The notes under the pieces were generated by a model. It saw only the letters and a list, made by a program, of their open reading frames with translations. It was not told the origin of the DNA and did no database searches. The translations under genes were made by a program, and so were the position numbers. Shown here one piece after another: positions 6,727 to 13,950 of a DNA stretch of 20,187 bases (positions are counted from its first letter, which is position 1; the number at the start of each line of letters is the position of its first letter). Source of the DNA: a virus; the IMG/VR virus record IMGVR_UViG_3300021959_000538, positions 1 to 20,187 of that record; one strand, written 5' to 3'.

Positions 6727-8082
6727 ATGCTAGGTTTTGCTCCATTAGCTTCAGCCCCTATAGCGGATGACGCTAATGTTTCTGTCAGCGTAAGCGTATC
6801 TGGCGTTGAGGCCACTGGCCAACTAGGTACTGCTGCGGTCTATGCGGAGGCCATAGTCTCACCTAGTGGTGTCTCCGCCACGGGTGCAACGGGCAGTGTA
6901 GCAGTAACAGCCGATGCAAACGTCTCGGTTACCGGTGTCTCTGCGACAGGTAACACTGGCTCAGTCACGATTGATCTACGCACCCGAGTAAATGCCACGG
7001 GCGTAGAAGGCACTGGAGAAGTCGGCACTCCTGTTGTTAACGCCGATGCCATAGTTAGCGTAACAGGGCTAGAGGCCACAGCTATCCTCGGCAATGTAGT
7101 CGCTGAAGCTGACGGAGCGGTTGAAGTCCTTGGTAATGCGGCTACCGGAGAGATTGGCACTGTCGCCGTAACAGGCGTAGCGATTGTTGCCGTTACTGGG
7201 GTTCAAGGCACTACTGCGCTAGGCACCGCCGCAGTCGAAGCAGATGCCATCGTGCAGGTCACGGGCGTCCAAGGCACCACAGCTTTAGGCACTGCCACAG
7301 CAGAAGCAGGGGCCACGGCAGAGCCTTCTGGAGTAGAGGCCACAGGTGCAGTAGGGTCGGTTGAAGTAACCGGCGTAGCGATTGTTGCTGTCACCGGAGT
7401 GGCGGGTACTACGGCTCTAGGCACCGCCCAGATAGAAGCAGATGCCAATGTATCTGTGACAGGTGTAGAAGCCACTGGCGATATTGGCACTGTTTCGGTA
7501 GAAGCTGATTCCAGTGTTGCTGTTACCGGCGTAGAAGCTACAGCAAGTGTCGGTTCGGTTACTGTAGAAGAAAGCGTTGCTTTCCTTGTCACCGGAGTTC
7601 AGGGTACTACAGCTTTAGGCACCGCCACTGCAACGGGCGAGGCTAATGTCAGTGTCACGGGGGTCGAGGGTACAAGCCAGCTAGGCACAGTAACCCTAAT
7701 AACCAACAACATCATAGATGTTACTGGGGTTCAAGGCACTACGGCACTGGGTACAGCCACCGCAGAAGCGGATGCCAACGTCAATGTTACAGGTGTCCAA
7801 GGCACCACGGCTCTAGGCGAGACCACTGAGACAGGCACGGCTAGGGTCTTCCCGACAGGCGTACAGGCGGTTGGGCAGATAGGAAATGTGTTAGTATGGG
7901 GACGAATTGTCCCAGATCAGAACCCAGATTGGACGAACATAGATAATAGTCAGACACCGGGTTGGACTGAAGTAAATGCAAGCCAGACACCGGGTTGGAC
8001 TGAGGTAGATGACAGCCAAACTCCGGGTTGGACTGAGGAAACCCCGGCACAAACACCGGATTGGACGGAGATTGCAGCATGA
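6727..8082 (+). CDS. Tandem-repeat virion protein: 17 x 22 aa plus 5 x 11 aa
   Basis: The product is 451 aa from ATG 6727. Residues 1-21 are a short leader (MLGFAPLASAPIADD and a VSVS run); similar MLGF starts occur on small phage virion proteins. Residues 22-395 are 17 uninterrupted 22-residue units with no insertion or deletion, consensus V-x-V-T-G-V-x-x-T-x-x-x-G-T-x-x-V-x-A-x-A-x. Pro396 follows, then residues 397-451 are five 11-residue units (SQTPGWTEVDD type). Alternating Val/Thr with Gly turns predicts short beta hairpins, so a beta-solenoid or fibrous stack is likely. No catalytic motif, Cys or membrane segment is visible. Position between two fibre genes suggests a fibre, whisker or collar component. 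Function is unknown. Confidence 0.85.
   Translation: MLGFAPLASAPIADDANVSVSVSVSGVEATGQLGTAAVYAEAIVSPSGVSATGATGSVAVTADANVSVTGVSATGNTGSVTIDLRTRVNATGVEGTGEVGTPVVNADAIVSVTGLEATAILGNVVAEADGAVEVLGNAATGEIGTVAVTGVAIVAVTGVQGTTALGTAAVEADAIVQVTGVQGTTALGTATAEAGATAEPSGVEATGAVGSVEVTGVAIVAVTGVAGTTALGTAQIEADANVSVTGVEATGDIGTVSVEADSSVAVTGVEATASVGSVTVEESVAFLVTGVQGTTALGTATATGEANVSVTGVEGTSQLGTVTLITNNIIDVTGVQGTTALGTATAEADANVNVTGVQGTTALGETTETGTARVFPTGVQAVGQIGNVLVWGRIVPDQNPDWTNIDNSQTPGWTEVNASQTPGWTEVDDSQTPGWTEETPAQTPDWTEIAA
6790..7911 (+). repeat. Tandem array of 17 units of 66 nt
   Basis: Each unit encodes 22 residues. Units 7, 8, 10, 13, 15 and 16 carry GTTALG; most others carry ATG-x-x-G. The 17-nt string from 7174-7190 recurs at 7372-7388, an offset of 198 nt or exactly three units, which points to a multi-unit duplication within the array. 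Being in frame, coding and diverged, it is a protein repeat and not a CRISPR. Confidence 0.9.
7915..8079 (+). repeat. Tandem array of 5 units of 33 nt (QTPxWTE)
   Basis: Five 11-residue units end the repeat protein. Each has Gln-x-Pro-Asp/Gly-Trp-Thr. The three central units share nearly identical DNA around cagacaccgggttggactga, which suggests recent expansion. The last unit also contains the GGAG ribosome site of the next gene. Confidence 0.9.
8067..8070 (+). promoter_or_regulatory. Shine-Dalgarno site inside the last 11-aa repeat
   Basis: GGAG lies 8 nt before ATG 8079 and within the Trp-Thr-Glu-Ile codons of the final repeat. It favours ATG 8079 over an in-frame TTG at 8061. Confidence 0.6.
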
Positions 8083-8291
8083 AAACGGTAAATGAAGCGG
8101 TAGATTTAGGTGAAACGATTGACCCTAAGCATGAAATTGAGATTGTCTGCGGCAATTGCGGTTACGATCTCGATGAGTCTGAACTTGAAGCAGATACCTG
8201 CTCTGATTGTGGACAGGCTTTGAATCTTAAACAAAGCACCAAGATTTATGCTACCTCGGTGCCTCCGGCAGCGGGCGATGCGGCATTATAG
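8079..8291 (+). CDS. Zinc-ribbon miniprotein
   Basis: The product is 70 aa; its start overlaps the previous stop as ATGA. Cys24-x-x-Cys27 and Cys41-x-x-Cys44, separated by 13 residues and each followed by Gly, form a small zinc-ribbon knuckle pair. The N-terminus is acidic and helical and the C-terminus is polar with Pro-Pro-Ala-Ala. There is no basic surface of the kind expected for DNA binding, so a protein-binding or fold-stabilising role in fibre assembly is one guess. It lies between the repeat protein and the second fibre, 10 nt from the latter's start. Zinc-ribbon miniproteins inside fibre cassettes are unusual in my experience. Function unknown. Confidence 0.8.
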   Translation: MKTVNEAVDLGETIDPKHEIEIVCGNCGYDLDESELEADTCSDCGQALNLKQSTKIYATSVPPAAGDAAL

Positions 8292-8301
8292 AGGCTGACA
8301 A

Positions 8302-9531
8302 ATGGCTACTTATGTAAACAACTTACGGCTCAAGGAAATCGCCACAGGCGATGAAGACGGCACCTGGGGAACCAGTACCAACACCAACCTTGAGCTAATC
8401 GGTGAAGCTCTGGGGTACAACACTCAGGACGGGTTTGCTACAGATGCTGATGCGACCACTACGGTGGCAGATGGCGCGGCTGACCCAGCCCGTGCGCTGT
8501 ATTTTAAGGTGACATCTAGTGCGACTCTTACAGCGACTAGAACGCTGACTATTGGGCCAAACACCGTCTCTCGTGTTATGTGGATTGAAAACGCTACTAC
8601 AGGCAGTCAGTCCATTAACATCTCACAAGGCTCTGGCGCTAACGTCACTATTGCTACGGGTAAGACTAAAGTAGTCTACCTAGACGGTGCTGGTGCAACG
8701 GCGGCGGTTGTTGACGCCTTAGCTCTAATAGAAAGTGTAACTGACGGTGATGTGATTGGGCCGGGCAGTTCAACCAACAACAACTTTACTGCGTTTGATG
8801 GCACTACAGGTAAGCTAATTAAAGACAGCGGTAAAGCCACGCCAACGGGTGATGTGGTAGGAACGTCAGATACACAAACTCTGACAAACAAGACCCTTAC
8901 CAGCCCAACCCTAACTACTCCAGACATAGGTACTCCGAGTGCTGGAACTCTTACTAATGCCACTGGACTGCCTCTTTCTACTGGTGTAACTGGCACACTT
9001 CCTGTTGCTAACGGCGGTACAGGGATTACTTCGTTTGGTTCAGGTGTCGCTACTTGGTTAGGCACACCCTCTTCTGCAAATCTAGCCTCTGCGGTAACAG
9101 ATGAAACAGGCTCTGGGGCGTTGGTTTTTGGTACTAGCCCAACCCTAACGACTCCTGTTCTTGGCACTCCGACAAGCGGGGATTTATCCAATTGTACAGC
9201 GGATGGAACTAATTCTGTGGGTACAAGCAATGTGTCTGCTGTCGGGACTAAAACAAGTAGTTATACTCTCGCCACGGGTGATGTAGGCAAATATGTTCAG
9301 GTAGGTACGGGTGGTTCTATTACGATTCCTGATGCTACCTTTAGCGAAGGAGACGCCGTTAGTATTTTTAATAACACCACAGGAAACATTACAATAACCT
9401 GTAGTATCACCACTGCGTATATTTCTGGAATAGACACCGACCAAGCCTCTGTTACCCTATCGACAAGGGGTGTTGCGACAATACTTTTTATTTCTGGAAC
9501 TGTTTGCGTAATTACTGGTAGCGTAGCTTAA
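8302..9531 (+). CDS. Second tail fibre protein
   Basis: The product is 409 aa, with AGAGG 7 nt before ATG 8302. Residues 1-120 hold the N-terminal anchor type I recall from marine phage fibres ([32 protein letters not shown], then [15 protein letters not shown]). The shaft contains [30 protein letters not shown] and a second [16 protein letters not shown] block, all widespread in phage fibre shafts. The C-terminal domain (about 312-409) begins [17 protein letters not shown] and is beta-rich, likely the receptor-facing tip. No enzymatic motif is visible. It differs from the 931-aa fibre in both anchor and tip, so the virion may carry two fibre types or one composite fibre. Confidence 0.88.
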   Translation: MATYVNNLRLKEIATGDEDGTWGTSTNTNLELIGEALGYNTQDGFATDADATTTVADGAADPARALYFKVTSSATLTATRTLTIGPNTVSRVMWIENATTGSQSINISQGSGANVTIATGKTKVVYLDGAGATAAVVDALALIESVTDGDVIGPGSSTNNNFTAFDGTTGKLIKDSGKATPTGDVVGTSDTQTLTNKTLTSPTLTTPDIGTPSAGTLTNATGLPLSTGVTGTLPVANGGTGITSFGSGVATWLGTPSSANLASAVTDETGSGALVFGTSPTLTTPVLGTPTSGDLSNCTADGTNSVGTSNVSAVGTKTSSYTLATGDVGKYVQVGTGGSITIPDATFSEGDAVSIFNNTTGNITITCSITTAYISGIDTDQASVTLSTRGVATILFISGTVCVITGSVA

Positions 9532-10361
9532 TGTCTGGAATATTTCTTCAATTATTAGCTTCAGCGCCCTCAACCTCGGTAGATGTCAGCTATTTTGTAA
9601 TGGCTGGTGGAGGCGGTGGCGGCTATCTTAGTAGCAGCACTCAAGGTCACGGTGGTGGTGGCGGTGGTGGTCATCAAATATCGTCAGCCACTTTAGACAA
9701 GGGTACTTCGTATACCGTAACTGTTGGCGCAGGCGGTGCTGGTGATACTGCTGGATCAGATAGTACATTTAATAGCCTAACTTCAACAGGTGGCGGCGAA
9801 GGCTCAAGATCAAGAACTACTCCCGGTGGGGATGGTGGTTCTGGTGGTGGTGGTTCTGCTGGCGGTGCTGGTGCTGGCGTAGGTGGCTCTGGAACCGTTG
9901 GACAAGGAAACGATGGCGGTGATGCTTTGTCTGCTGGTGGTGAAGGCGGTGGCGGTGGTGGGGGCGGCGCAGATACAGCCGGTGCTAACGCCTCTGGAAG
10001 CCCTCCGAGCGGCGGAAATGGTGGGAACGGTTTAGATGCAAACTCCGTAACAGGCACTATCACAAAATATGGTGGCGGTGGTGGCGGGGGGTCTTCTCTC
10101 GCCACAAGAGGAAGTGGCGGTACTGGGGGTGGTGGAGATGGGGCAGACTCATCCACAGACGCGCAAGACGGTACTGTAAATACAGGCGGCGGGGGTGGTG
10201 GCGATGGGGCAGATAGAGATGTTGAGGGTTCTGGTGGTTCTGGCGTGGTCATTATAAGAACTTTGGCTACTGCTGCCTCTACTACTGGCTCTCCTACGCT
10301 TACAACAGACGGTTCTTATAATATTTACACTTACACTGGCTCTGGGAGTATTACATTCTAA
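9531..10361 (+). CDS. Glycine-rich adhesin, polyglycine-type
   Basis: The product is 276 aa; its start overlaps the fibre stop by one base. A short N-terminus is followed at residues 23-31 by VMAGGGGGG, then by many glycine runs broken by Ala, Ser and Asp up to SGVVIIRT at 237-244, and a beta C-terminus (TYTGSGSITF). The run pattern and the VVII-R closing strand match phage proteins with glycine-rich domains; in the Salmonella phage S16 gp38 adhesin such runs fold as stacked polyglycine-II helices with receptor loops between them. The lengths between runs vary, which would give variable loops. Placed directly behind a fibre gene, a tip adhesin is the best reading. Confidence 0.8.
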   Translation: MSGIFLQLLASAPSTSVDVSYFVMAGGGGGGYLSSSTQGHGGGGGGGHQISSATLDKGTSYTVTVGAGGAGDTAGSDSTFNSLTSTGGGEGSRSRTTPGGDGGSGGGGSAGGAGAGVGGSGTVGQGNDGGDALSAGGEGGGGGGGGADTAGANASGSPPSGGNGGNGLDANSVTGTITKYGGGGGGGSSLATRGSGGTGGGGDGADSSTDAQDGTVNTGGGGGGDGADRDVEGSGGSGVVIIRTLATAASTTGSPTLTTDGSYNIYTYTGSGSITF

Positions 10362-10735
10362 TGGCTCATTTTGCTCAATTAGATGATGCTAATAACGTCG
10401 TTAGAGTTATTGCTGTATCAAACGAAGAAGCTCCGACGGAGGCTTCGGGTGTAAGTTTTTGTCAGTCTCTTTTTGGGGACGAAACTAATTGGGTTCAAAC
10501 CAGCTATAACACCCGAGGAGGTGTTCATAGAAATAATGGAGAGCCTTTTAGGAAGAATTTTGCTGGAGTAGGTTTTAGTTACGATTCCAATAAAGACGCT
10601 TTCATACCGCCAAAACCATATGAAAGTTGGGTACTGAATGAGGCAAGTTGTAGATGGGAAGCCCCTACGCCTATGCCTAATGATGGCAATGACTATATCT
10701 GGGATGAAGATACAACCTCTTGGGCAATAAGTTAA
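10361..10735 (+). CDS. Conserved phage protein found near fibre genes
   Basis: The product is 124 aa; its start overlaps the previous stop by one base (TAATG). It starts MAHFAQLDDANNVVRVIAVSN and has FCQSLFG at 33-39, a YNTRGGVHRNNGEPFRKNFAG segment in the middle and a PKPYESWVLNEASCRWEAPTP segment near 85-105. I recall this family from T4-like cyanophages and many marine phages, usually beside fibre genes, with no proven function. It is soluble, aromatic-rich and without signal peptide. The WEAPTPMP and WDEDTTSW pieces look like two short beta hairpins of a carbohydrate- or protein-binding type, but that is a guess. Confidence 0.8.
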   Translation: MAHFAQLDDANNVVRVIAVSNEEAPTEASGVSFCQSLFGDETNWVQTSYNTRGGVHRNNGEPFRKNFAGVGFSYDSNKDAFIPPKPYESWVLNEASCRWEAPTPMPNDGNDYIWDEDTTSWAIS

Positions 10736-10751
10736 CGATATAGGTATAACA

Positions 10752-10758
10752 AAGGAGA
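10752..10758 (+). promoter_or_regulatory. Strong Shine-Dalgarno site
   Basis: AAGGAGA lies 6 nt before ATG 10765, the strongest ribosome site in the window. This gene is separated from its upstream neighbour by 29 nt, so it cannot rely on overlap coupling. Confidence 0.7.
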
Positions 10759-10764
10759 AATCTG

Positions 10765-10980
10765 ATGAGTAAAGACAACAAAGCTCAGACGATTACGATT
10801 GACGGTACAGAGTATAACCAAGCTGATTTAACAGAAGAACAGGTGGTCTTAACCAACCACTGTTTAGATTTGGACAGGAAGATTTCCAACATGAACTTCC
10901 AGCTTCAACAGCTACAGGTTGGCAAAGATTCATTTTTTAAAATGTTGAAAGAATCACTCGAATCGTCTGAAGAAGAATAA
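10765..10980 (+). CDS. Small coiled-coil protein, DUF6447-like
   Basis: The product is 71 aa behind a strong ribosome site. The N-terminus is a short beta pair (TITIDGTEYNQADLTEEQ), followed by a helix of about 40 residues with heptad-like Leu/Met spacing and an acidic Ser/Glu end. I recall this layout (ITIDGxEY-x-x-xDL then a helix) from small marine and cyanophage proteins grouped as DUF6447. Function is unknown. The helix suggests it dimerises or binds a partner. It lies in a string of small genes after the adhesin. Confidence 0.75.
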   Translation: MSKDNKAQTITIDGTEYNQADLTEEQVVLTNHCLDLDRKISNMNFQLQQLQVGKDSFFKMLKESLESSEEE

Positions 10981-10982
10981 AT

Positions 10983-11333
10983 ATGGCTATTACATATACT
11001 TGGGCAATCACCGAAATGCAGGTTCGTAATGAGACCATAGAAGGTACTACTTACGACAATACTGTAGTCCAGACTTTTTGGGAAAAAACAGGCACTGATG
11101 AAAACGGAAACACCGGCATGTTTGCTGGGGCAACTCCGTTTCAGTACAACCCAGAGTCTTCTACGTTTATCCCCTATACGGATTTGACTGAAGAAATTGT
11201 TCTGGGCTGGATTCAGGAAGTTGTTGTTGGTTCCTACGAAGAACATGTAAACGAGCGAATACAACAAGAAATTGACGAAAAAGTAAACCCAATTACAGAC
11301 CCCGGCCTGCCTTGGGCATCTGCGCCGGAGTAA
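10983..11333 (+). CDS. Conserved small phage protein (YTWxITxMQV type)
   Basis: The product is 116 aa; its start lies 2 nt after the previous stop. Recognisable segments are MAITYTWAITEMQV at 1-14, VVQTFWEKTGTDENGNTG near 28-45, ATPFQYNP near 49-56 and a helix EEIVLGWIQEVVVGSYEEHVN near 70-90, ending NPITDPGLPWA. I recall this family from cyanophages and marine phages, often near the two genes upstream, with no established function. It is acidic and soluble. Together with 10361-10735 and 10765-10980 it forms a trio that seems to travel together near fibres. Confidence 0.78.
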   Translation: MAITYTWAITEMQVRNETIEGTTYDNTVVQTFWEKTGTDENGNTGMFAGATPFQYNPESSTFIPYTDLTEEIVLGWIQEVVVGSYEEHVNERIQQEIDEKVNPITDPGLPWASAPE

Positions 11334-11345
11334 GAAGTATGAGAG

Positions 11346-11558
11346 ATGACTCACGTTTTTGTATTGGTTCTGATCATAGGAGGAGAACAGGCGTCTGAGA
11401 CTTGTGATCAGGCTATGTGCTTTTATGATCTGAATCGCTGCAATTATTTTGCTAACAGATTAAGACGCAACACAACACCAAGCACATCTAGTCCAATCTC
11501 AGCTTACTGTAAGCCAGTACTGGTAGACCCACAGCAAGGTGGAATAAGGGTTTACTAG
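11346..11558 (+). CDS. Small secreted or membrane-anchored Cys protein
   Basis: The product is 70 aa from ATG 11346. Another ATG at 11339 opens only an 18-codon frame and is rejected. Residues 4-13 (VFVLVLIIGG) are hydrophobic and could be a short signal anchor, though there is no N-terminal positive charge. Four cysteines at 20, 25, 32 and 55 could form two disulfides in the periplasm. I recall similar small proteins (MTxxFVLVxxIGG followed by an N-C-x-x-F/Y-A segment) in marine phages. Possible roles are a spanin-like or other envelope factor, but no lipobox is present. It overlaps the next gene by one base (TAGTG). Confidence 0.68.
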   Translation: MTHVFVLVLIIGGEQASETCDQAMCFYDLNRCNYFANRLRRNTTPSTSSPISAYCKPVLVDPQQGGIRVY

Positions 11559-12028
11559 TGGCAGCGGAGATCATAGCAGCAGTACAGATGTGTGCCTCGG
11601 CCTACCGCTTTATGAAAACGGCGGTGAATGAGGGCCGGGAGCTGAGTGACATGACCAGAGCTTTAGGTAAGTTCTGGGATGCCCGAGAAGAGGTTAGTGT
11701 ACTAGAGCAGAAAGCCACGAACCCCAGCAAGATAGAAAAGCTGTTTGGTGGCAAGTCTGTTGAGAGTCAGGCTCTGGAGATAACGCTTCAGAAACAGAAG
11801 GCAGAACAGTTAGAGAAAGAACTAAAGGATTTATTCTATTGGACGGGTAATGCAAATCTCTGGCATGACATGCTCAGAGAGCGCACTAAGATACGGAATA
11901 TGCGTATAGCTCAAGCCAGAGAAAAAGCGCAGTCCAGAGCGGCAATGATTGATATAGTAGTAATAGTAGGCACTTTTACGGTTCTTTTTGTTATAGGCAT
12001 GGCGATTACTAGCGTAGCGGTAGAATAA
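11558..12028 (+). CDS. Helical protein with C-terminal membrane anchor
   Basis: The product is 156 aa from GTG 11558, which overlaps the preceding TAG. Residues 1-130 are mostly helical and charged, with coiled-coil-like stretches at about 70-92 and 105-128. Residues 131-153 are a clear transmembrane helix (IDIVVIVGTFTVLFVIGM). The tail is therefore inserted in the inner membrane or a virion-delivered membrane. I recall the family (MCASAYRFMKTAVNEG start and SVES-x-ALEI middle) from marine phages without known function. With the preceding small hydrophobic protein it may form an envelope-acting pair; an i-spanin-like role is unlikely because the membrane segment is C-terminal, not N-terminal. 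Confidence 0.78.
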   Translation: MAAEIIAAVQMCASAYRFMKTAVNEGRELSDMTRALGKFWDAREEVSVLEQKATNPSKIEKLFGGKSVESQALEITLQKQKAEQLEKELKDLFYWTGNANLWHDMLRERTKIRNMRIAQAREKAQSRAAMIDIVVIVGTFTVLFVIGMAITSVAVE

Positions 12029-13950
12029 TGGCTCTTACAAAATTACAGTTTCGCCCAGGAGTAAACAAAGAAACCACCTCGTACAGCAACGAAGGTGGGT
12101 GGTTTGACTCGGATAAAGTTCGGTTTCGTTTTGGCTTTCCAGAAAAATTGGGTGGTTGGACGCGCCGCTCGGACTACAGTTTCCTACAGCCTTGCCGCGC
12201 TCTTCACTCCTATGTCACCCTGGCAGGCACCTCTCAGATAGGCATTGGTACGCGGTACAAGTTTTACATCGACGAAGGCGGATTTCCTTACGATGTGACC
12301 CCGATCCGAGTTACGACAGGGGCTGGCGACGTCACATTTTCCGCGACCAACGGCTCATCGACTATCACGGCAACGGACACGGCCCACGGCGCAGTTACTG
12401 GGGACTTTGTCACTTTTAGCGGTGCTGTCAGCTTGGGCGGTCAGATTACGGCAAACGTGCTTAATCAAGAGTACCAAATAGACGTAACTGACGAGAATAC
12501 CTACACTTTTACCGCCAGGACAGCGGGCACCTCTGTTCAAGATATTACGGAAAACGGTGTTTTAAACCCTGTTGAAGTCAACGCAGATGGGTCAGACACA
12601 GGTAATGGCGGTTCCAGTGTTGTTGGCACTTATCAAATTAACGCTGGTCTAGGCGTAGTAGTGACCGGAACTGGTTGGGGCGCAAGCACCTGGGGCCGCG
12701 GCACATGGGGTTCCGCATCAACCAGCACGGTGACTAACACCTTACGTCTGTGGGGCGTAGATAACCTGGGCGAAGACCTTCTATTCAACGTCAGAGATGG
12801 CGGCATTTTTTATTGGGATACCAGTGCCGACCAGTTGGGTACAGATCGTGCCACAGCTTTATCTTCTTTGCTTGGAGCAGATGCCACGACACCGACCATA
12901 GCCAAACAGGTCCTCGTCAGCGACAACGACCGCCACGTCATAGCTTTTGGGTGCGATCCAGAAAATAATATTGGTGTTCAGGACCCACTATTGATTCGCT
13001 TTAGCGACCAGGAGTCGATAACGACCTGGAAGACCGAGGTGACCAACACCGCAGGCGACATACGCTTGGGTTCAGGGTCAGAGATTGTGGCTGCGGTGGA
13101 GACCCGTAACCAAATCCTGATATTTACCGACATATCATTGCATAGTATGCAGTTTCTGGGTCCGCCGTTTACATTTGGTGTGGCTCAGATAGCCGAAAAC
13201 ACCACCATTGCAGGCCCCAATGCGGCTATAGCCGTGGATGACACGGTTTACTGGATGGGTAACGGAGACTTTTACGTCTATTCTGGCCAGACCCAGAAGA
13301 TGCCCTGCACGGTCCGGTCCTACGTCTTTAACAACATGAACACCAGCCAGATGAATCTGGTGACCTGCTCGCTGAACAGCACTTTTTCAGAGGTGTGGTG
13401 GTTTTATCCATCCACTAACTCTAACGAAAACGACAGCTACGTTATCTTCAACTACCTTGAGAACAACTGGGCCATAGGCACTTTGGCTCGCACCGCTTGG
13501 CAGGACAGCGGCTTGCTGCGTAACCCGCTGGGTGCGTCGCCTGACGGCTACCTGTATTTTCACGAAGATGGCATCAACGACGGCAGCACCAACCCGCCCA
13601 GCGCCATCACCAGTTATGTGGAAAGCAGCCAGTTGAGCATTGGCGAAGGCAATAATTTCGTATTCTTGAGCCGTCTGATACCGGATTTGACCTTTGACAA
13701 CTCCGTATCTGACGCTCCGGTGGTGAATTTTACGCTACAGACCCGTAATTTTCCTGGCGGGAACTATTTGCAGTCAAACCAGTCCGCAGTGACACAGTCT
13801 GCCACGACGCCGGTTGAGCTGTTTACCGATCAAGCGTTCGTTCGATTACGGGGCAGGTCTTTTGCGGTTAAGGTAGAATCTGACACGACTGATGTACAAT
13901 GGAAGCTAGGCACACCGAGGGTTGACGCACGGGCTGACGGGAGACGCTAG
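12028..13950 (+). CDS. Tail nozzle / P22 gp10-like protein
   Basis: The product is 640 aa; its start overlaps the previous stop by one base. The N-terminus (LQFRPGVNKETTSYSNEGGW at 6-25, then VRFRFGFPEKLGGW at 31-44) is the pattern I associate with the tail-hub or nozzle proteins of P22-like and marine podoviruses (packaged-DNA-stabilising gp10 type). The body is beta-rich, and the segments YWDTSADQLGTDR, ISLHSMQFLGPPFTFG and YWMGNGDFYVYSG have the repeated WxG/YxG blades of a beta-propeller. An Ig-like insertion may lie at about 95-200 (VTFSATNGSSTITATDTAHG). It would cap the adaptor ring and form the distal tail tube. Confidence 0.83.
   Translation: MALTKLQFRPGVNKETTSYSNEGGWFDSDKVRFRFGFPEKLGGWTRRSDYSFLQPCRALHSYVTLAGTSQIGIGTRYKFYIDEGGFPYDVTPIRVTTGAGDVTFSATNGSSTITATDTAHGAVTGDFVTFSGAVSLGGQITANVLNQEYQIDVTDENTYTFTARTAGTSVQDITENGVLNPVEVNADGSDTGNGGSSVVGTYQINAGLGVVVTGTGWGASTWGRGTWGSASTSTVTNTLRLWGVDNLGEDLLFNVRDGGIFYWDTSADQLGTDRATALSSLLGADATTPTIAKQVLVSDNDRHVIAFGCDPENNIGVQDPLLIRFSDQESITTWKTEVTNTAGDIRLGSGSEIVAAVETRNQILIFTDISLHSMQFLGPPFTFGVAQIAENTTIAGPNAAIAVDDTVYWMGNGDFYVYSGQTQKMPCTVRSYVFNNMNTSQMNLVTCSLNSTFSEVWWFYPSTNSNENDSYVIFNYLENNWAIGTLARTAWQDSGLLRNPLGASPDGYLYFHEDGINDGSTNPPSAITSYVESSQLSIGEGNNFVFLSRLIPDLTFDNSVSDAPVVNFTLQTRNFPGGNYLQSNQSAVTQSATTPVELFTDQAFVRLRGRSFAVKVESDTTDVQWKLGTPRVDARADGRR

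Noticed and set aside
6790-8079. Regular repeats considered as CRISPR or iterons
   Set aside because: Units are contiguous, in frame, diverged at silent sites and have no spacers; they are protein repeats.
9674-10252. Reverse-strand 192-aa proline-rich frame
   Set aside because: Mirror image of the glycine codons (GGN read as NCC); no start signal.
10736-10764. Possible promoter (TATAAC at 10745-10750)
   Set aside because: The best -35 candidate matches three of six bases at 19-nt spacing; too weak to claim.
12156-12419. 87-aa forward frame inside the nozzle gene
   Set aside because: Out-of-frame shadow of a well-supported 640-aa gene.
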